Shown here piece by piece: positions 60,946 through 64,000 of a DNA stretch of 64,000 nt; positions within the stretch are counted from its first letter, which is position 1; each line of letters begins with the position of its first letter. The stretch lies in assembly GCF_020911865.1 (NCBI RefSeq), contig NZ_CP087131.1, forward strand, positions 1,240,001 to 1,304,000, written 5' to 3'. The DNA is from Chryseobacterium sp. C-71 (lineage in GTDB: Bacteria; Bacteroidota; Bacteroidia; Flavobacteriales; Weeksellaceae). A program made the position numbers and the translations under genes. The notes under the pieces were generated by a model. It did not search any database, was not told the origin of the DNA, and saw only the letters and a list, made by a program, of their open reading frames with translations.

Positions 60946-62703
60946 ATGATTCCAATCACAAAAATCAATATGCCTAAATCTAAATTTCATCTTAGGAGAA
61001 TAATCTTTTCCTTAATATTATTCCTTTTCCAACAAAACTTGTTCGCACAAACCGAACAACAATTTATCTTTTTCAAAACCTGGAATTTTATTAAATATTA
61101 TCATCCCGATCTTGCCAGCGGAAAAGTAAATGCCGACAGTTTGTTTTTGGCAAATGTAAAAGGTGTAAATACCAATGATGATTTTAATTCCGTCATCAAT
61201 AAATTAACGTCAAAGCTGAACAAAAATTTCACCACACCTGCTCCCATTGAGACTTCAAAGGATCTAATGTTGCAGAATCAGAATTTTGACTGGTTCCAGA
61301 AGAACAAAAAAATAAGCGATGGCAATAAAGATTTACTCAACAATATTTATAAGCATCGATACAATTTTGAAAATCTGCCAAAAGGTAAACTGGTCAGTGA
61401 TGAAAAAGAATATCCTTTCCCGAAAACAGAAAATTTGCCTTTAGAATATCGTTTGTTGGCTTTGGCTAAAATACAGGGAGTTGTTGATTACCTCTTCCCG
61501 CATAAGTATATCATGGACAAAGGCATTGATGAATATTTCAGCAATAGTTTAGATGAAAACTCAAAAGTAAATTCGAGAAAAAATTTTGAAGTTATATTAG
61601 CTAAATTGGTTTCAAAATTTAAAGACAGTCATGCGTTTAGTTTTTACAAACAGCTGAATTACAAGAAAGATATTTATCACATGATCTATCTTGCACCATT
61701 TGATTTTCAAATTGTCGATGATCACATTTTGGTAACGCATCTTATTTTACCTGAACTCTGTTCAAAAGCTCAAATTAAAGTGGGCGACAAAATCACATCC
61801 ATCAATGGAAAAAGCATTTCTCAAATCATTAAAGAAAAAGGAGAACTTTTGTCTACTTCAAACAGAGAAAAGTTGGTGTATGTTCTTTCGAAATATGAAA
61901 ATAATCTCATCTGGCCCGATGATCTTCCACAAAAAACTTTAGAACTAAAATCAGCTAAGAGTAACAAGAAAGTTTCTACAAAAATTGATATGATCGACAC
62001 TTCCAATAAGGAAAAGTACGAGATTATTGTAAATTATCTTCAAGATAAAATCAAGAAGTTAGAAAGCCGCAAAATAACTCATAAGGATATTGCCTACTTT
62101 AAAATTAATGAAACATTAGGGTTTATCAATAATGTAGATGATGACAAGATAGATGCGGAGATGGATAGTATTTTAAGCAGTGCTTCACAGAAAAAAGCGA
62201 TTGTTTTTGACATGAGAGCGTATCCAGATTGGGGCGGTTTTCCTTATCATTATATCTACAAATACTTCTCGCCTGCTGAAAATTATTTTGGAAAATATTA
62301 CAAACCCAATTTAAAAAACATCGGAACATTTATCTATAAGGATTACGATTATTTCCCGTCAATTCCCGATAAAACAACACATAATTACAAAGGAAAAGTT
62401 TTCATTCTCGTCAATCCGGAAACCCGAAGTGCAAGCGAATGGTATTCTATGAGTCTGCAGAAAATATTTCCTCAATCATTAACCATTGGCCAGCAAACTT
62501 CTGGTGGAGACGGTGATCTGGTGAAAGTAAAATTACCCGGAGATTATCTTTTAGAATTTACAGGAAACGGAATCTTCTATCCTGATAACTCCCAAACCCA
62601 GCAAATAGGAGTCAGAATCAATGAACTGATAAAATATAAAGACCAAGATATTTTAGATAAAAAAGACTTAGAGTTTGAAAGAGTTTTGAATGATTTGAAA
62701 TAA
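60946..62703 (+). CDS. S41-family peptidase with PDZ domain, exported
   Basis: A 585-residue protein of the S41 (C-terminal processing protease-like) family. The N-terminal hydrophobic segment (about 18-35, LFAQ) serves as a signal peptide; ATG 60970 (MPKSKF) is an alternative start. A helical domain is followed by a PDZ-like segment (about 260-345, KVGDKITSINGKSI) and the peptidase domain. The serine nucleophile lies in NPETRSASEWYSM (about 497), with GQQTSGGDGDLV after it. Substrate unknown. Transcribed alone. Confidence 0.8.
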   Translation: MIPITKINMPKSKFHLRRIIFSLILFLFQQNLFAQTEQQFIFFKTWNFIKYYHPDLASGKVNADSLFLANVKGVNTNDDFNSVINKLTSKLNKNFTTPAPIETSKDLMLQNQNFDWFQKNKKISDGNKDLLNNIYKHRYNFENLPKGKLVSDEKEYPFPKTENLPLEYRLLALAKIQGVVDYLFPHKYIMDKGIDEYFSNSLDENSKVNSRKNFEVILAKLVSKFKDSHAFSFYKQLNYKKDIYHMIYLAPFDFQIVDDHILVTHLILPELCSKAQIKVGDKITSINGKSISQIIKEKGELLSTSNREKLVYVLSKYENNLIWPDDLPQKTLELKSAKSNKKVSTKIDMIDTSNKEKYEIIVNYLQDKIKKLESRKITHKDIAYFKINETLGFINNVDDDKIDAEMDSILSSASQKKAIVFDMRAYPDWGGFPYHYIYKYFSPAENYFGKYYKPNLKNIGTFIYKDYDYFPSIPDKTTHNYKGKVFILVNPETRSASEWYSMSLQKIFPQSLTIGQQTSGGDGDLVKVKLPGDYLLEFTGNGIFYPDNSQTQQIGVRINELIKYKDQDILDKKDLEFERVLNDLK

Positions 62704-62870
62704 TTTCATTTAGTCCTCCAGATTCAAATCAAAATATAACTGTATACTTTCAAAAAAACAAATCTCTTTTTCAAATAAATTTTGAACTCCACAACAAACA
62801 AAAATTGACCTTCACAACAAAATCCTCTTCCTCAATAATCCTCAACTTTGTCTGATAAAATTTAAACAAA

Positions 62871-63848
62871 ATGGAAAACAGACAAACAAACAAAAAGGTC
62901 TTGGTAACAGGAGGCACAGGATTTTTAGGAGTTCATACTATTCTGCAATTATTACAGCGAGGATATGAGGTGAAAACCACAATTCGTTCATTAGCCAAAA
63001 AAGACAGCATCATCAAAGCATTAGAAGAAGGAGGAATTACAGATTTTTCGAACCTTACTTTTATTGAAGCTGACCTTACATACGACAGCAATTGGAGTGA
63101 GGCTACAAAAGACTGTGAATATGTTCTTCACGTTGCATCACCCTTCCCCGCGCAGGATCCAAAAGATGAAAATGAACTTATTATTCCTGCAAGAGACGGG
63201 GCTTTGCGTGTTTTGAAAGCATCTCGTGATGCCGGTGTGAAGAGAGTGGTTTTAACTTCTTCTTTTGCAGCAGTCGGCTACAGTATTGACAAGAAAAACC
63301 ATATTTTCACTGAGGATGACTGGACAGATGTGAATGCAGAACTTCCGGCTTATATAAAATCGAAAACAATTGCAGAAAAATCAGCATGGGAATTTATACA
63401 AAGTGAAGGCAATGGTTTGGAATTATCGGTTATTAACCCTGTAGGGATTTTCGGTCCTGTGATTGGTGGGATCACTTCGGCTTCGTTGGATATTGCCGTT
63501 TCTGGAATTCTGAACGGTAATCTTGAAACTACTCCACCATTTACTATGGGAGTTGTAGATGTGAGAGATGTTGCGGACATTCATATCAAAGCTATGCTTC
63601 ACCCTGATGCTGCAGGAGAACGTTTCATTGCCACTTCAGACGGCGTGATGAGCTTTTACGATGTTGCCGAGCTGTTCAGAAAAGAAAGACCTCAATACTC
63701 TTCTGACATTCAAAATTTAGAACCAATCGGCAAAGAATTGTACAAAGAAATGGCCAACGAAAAAGCAAAAACCATCTTAAAGTGGAATCCAAGAAGCCAT
63801 GAAGACGCTTTATTGGCAAGTGCAGATAGTTTGATGGTAAATCTGTAA
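62871..63848 (+). CDS. Extended SDR (NAD-dependent epimerase/dihydroflavonol reductase-like)
   Basis: A 325-residue extended short-chain dehydrogenase. The NAD(P) motif VTGGTGFLG is at about 12-20, FIEADLTYD at about 65, SSFAAVGYS with the catalytic Ser at about 130, and the YIKSK Tyr/Lys pair at about 160-164. VDVRDVADIHIKAM matches the dihydroflavonol 4-reductase/aldehyde reductase branch. It likely reduces an aldehyde or ketone with NADPH; the substrate is unknown. Own transcript. Confidence 0.87.
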   Translation: MENRQTNKKVLVTGGTGFLGVHTILQLLQRGYEVKTTIRSLAKKDSIIKALEEGGITDFSNLTFIEADLTYDSNWSEATKDCEYVLHVASPFPAQDPKDENELIIPARDGALRVLKASRDAGVKRVVLTSSFAAVGYSIDKKNHIFTEDDWTDVNAELPAYIKSKTIAEKSAWEFIQSEGNGLELSVINPVGIFGPVIGGITSASLDIAVSGILNGNLETTPPFTMGVVDVRDVADIHIKAMLHPDAAGERFIATSDGVMSFYDVAELFRKERPQYSSDIQNLEPIGKELYKEMANEKAKTILKWNPRSHEDALLASADSLMVNL

Positions 63849-64000
63849 ATTTGTAAGACAAGTCAATGTAAAACCAACAGTTAAACTTTGACAAATATGA
63901 AACGACATTGAAAAACTGAAGCGTTAAGAAAATTTAAACTTAATCCGTTAAAAAACCATATGTTTCGACGATTCATATGTAAAATATGAGTATTGAGTCA
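63849..64000. other. Gene-free end of window
   Basis: AT-rich sequence with no coding potential. Two CATATG words (63957 and about 63975) form a loose inverted pair. Any further gene lies beyond the edge. Confidence 0.3.

Overview
The window looks like a low-GC Flavobacteriia chromosome, most likely Chryseobacterium or a close Weeksellaceae relative. Evidence seen: Bacteroidetes-type -7 promoter boxes (TAnnTTTG), gliding/T9SS genes (gldB, gldC), several T9SS C-terminal sorting domains, a PafA-type phosphatase, HMG-CoA synthase (mevalonate pathway) and Flavobacteria-type intergenic repeats. No rRNA, tRNA or CRISPR array was seen. The first gene is cut by the left edge.

Layout. 1-4.1 kb: cystathionine beta-synthase-type enzyme (partial), a small membrane protein, a CbpA/CbpM co-chaperone pair and a DAACS symporter. 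4.3-7.8 kb: DUF779 protein, AldB-type aldehyde dehydrogenase and a divergent AraC regulator, with a dispersed repeat and a strikingly structured GC-rich element in between. 7.9-13.9 kb: HMG-CoA synthase, M1 aminopeptidase, a decayed toxin-antitoxin locus (intact antitoxin, frameshifted ParE-like toxin, second orphan antitoxin-like gene) and thyA. 13.97-15.0 kb: a complete IS982-family element. 15-19.4 kb: SDR, a repeat protein, a Gre-like factor, cytoplasmic GH13 and a pRiA4b-ORF3-like acidic protein. 19.5-26.6 kb: PhoR/PhoB-like two-component system divergent from a TonB-dependent receptor and two tandem surface beta-helix lipoproteins. 26.7-38.4 kb: mreB, a ClC channel, hemL, cell-wall hydrolases, an ACC-deaminase-like enzyme and T9SS-secreted proteins including endonuclease I. 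38.5-43.8 kb: ClpB/TssH-like AAA+ ATPase, small membrane proteins (one broken at a poly-A tract), an Old Yellow Enzyme and cytidine deaminase.

44.0-49.8 kb is a cobalamin-riboswitch operon: BtuB-like receptor, BtuG-like beta-propeller lipoprotein, and two T9SS-sorted surface proteins. This is a likely surface vitamin B12 capture system in which T9SS cargo joins the usual lipoproteins. 49.9-57.7 kb holds the CCA-adding enzyme, TsaC, DinB, GNAT, a trans-sulfuration enzyme, gldC, gldB, a second GNAT and nadE. 57.8-59.1 kb carries a barnase-like RNase and a barstar-like inhibitor, followed by pafA, an S41 peptidase and an extended SDR.

The most unusual structure is a roughly 0.4 kb cassette present twice (52114-52510 and 58279-58694). 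Each copy is a small GIY-YIG nuclease gene bracketed by inverted copies of a 34-35 nt REP-like repeat. One gene is intact and the other has a one-base deletion. The second copy sits exactly between the barnase-like and barstar-like genes. This resembles a REP/RAYT-style mobile element that uses a GIY-YIG nuclease.
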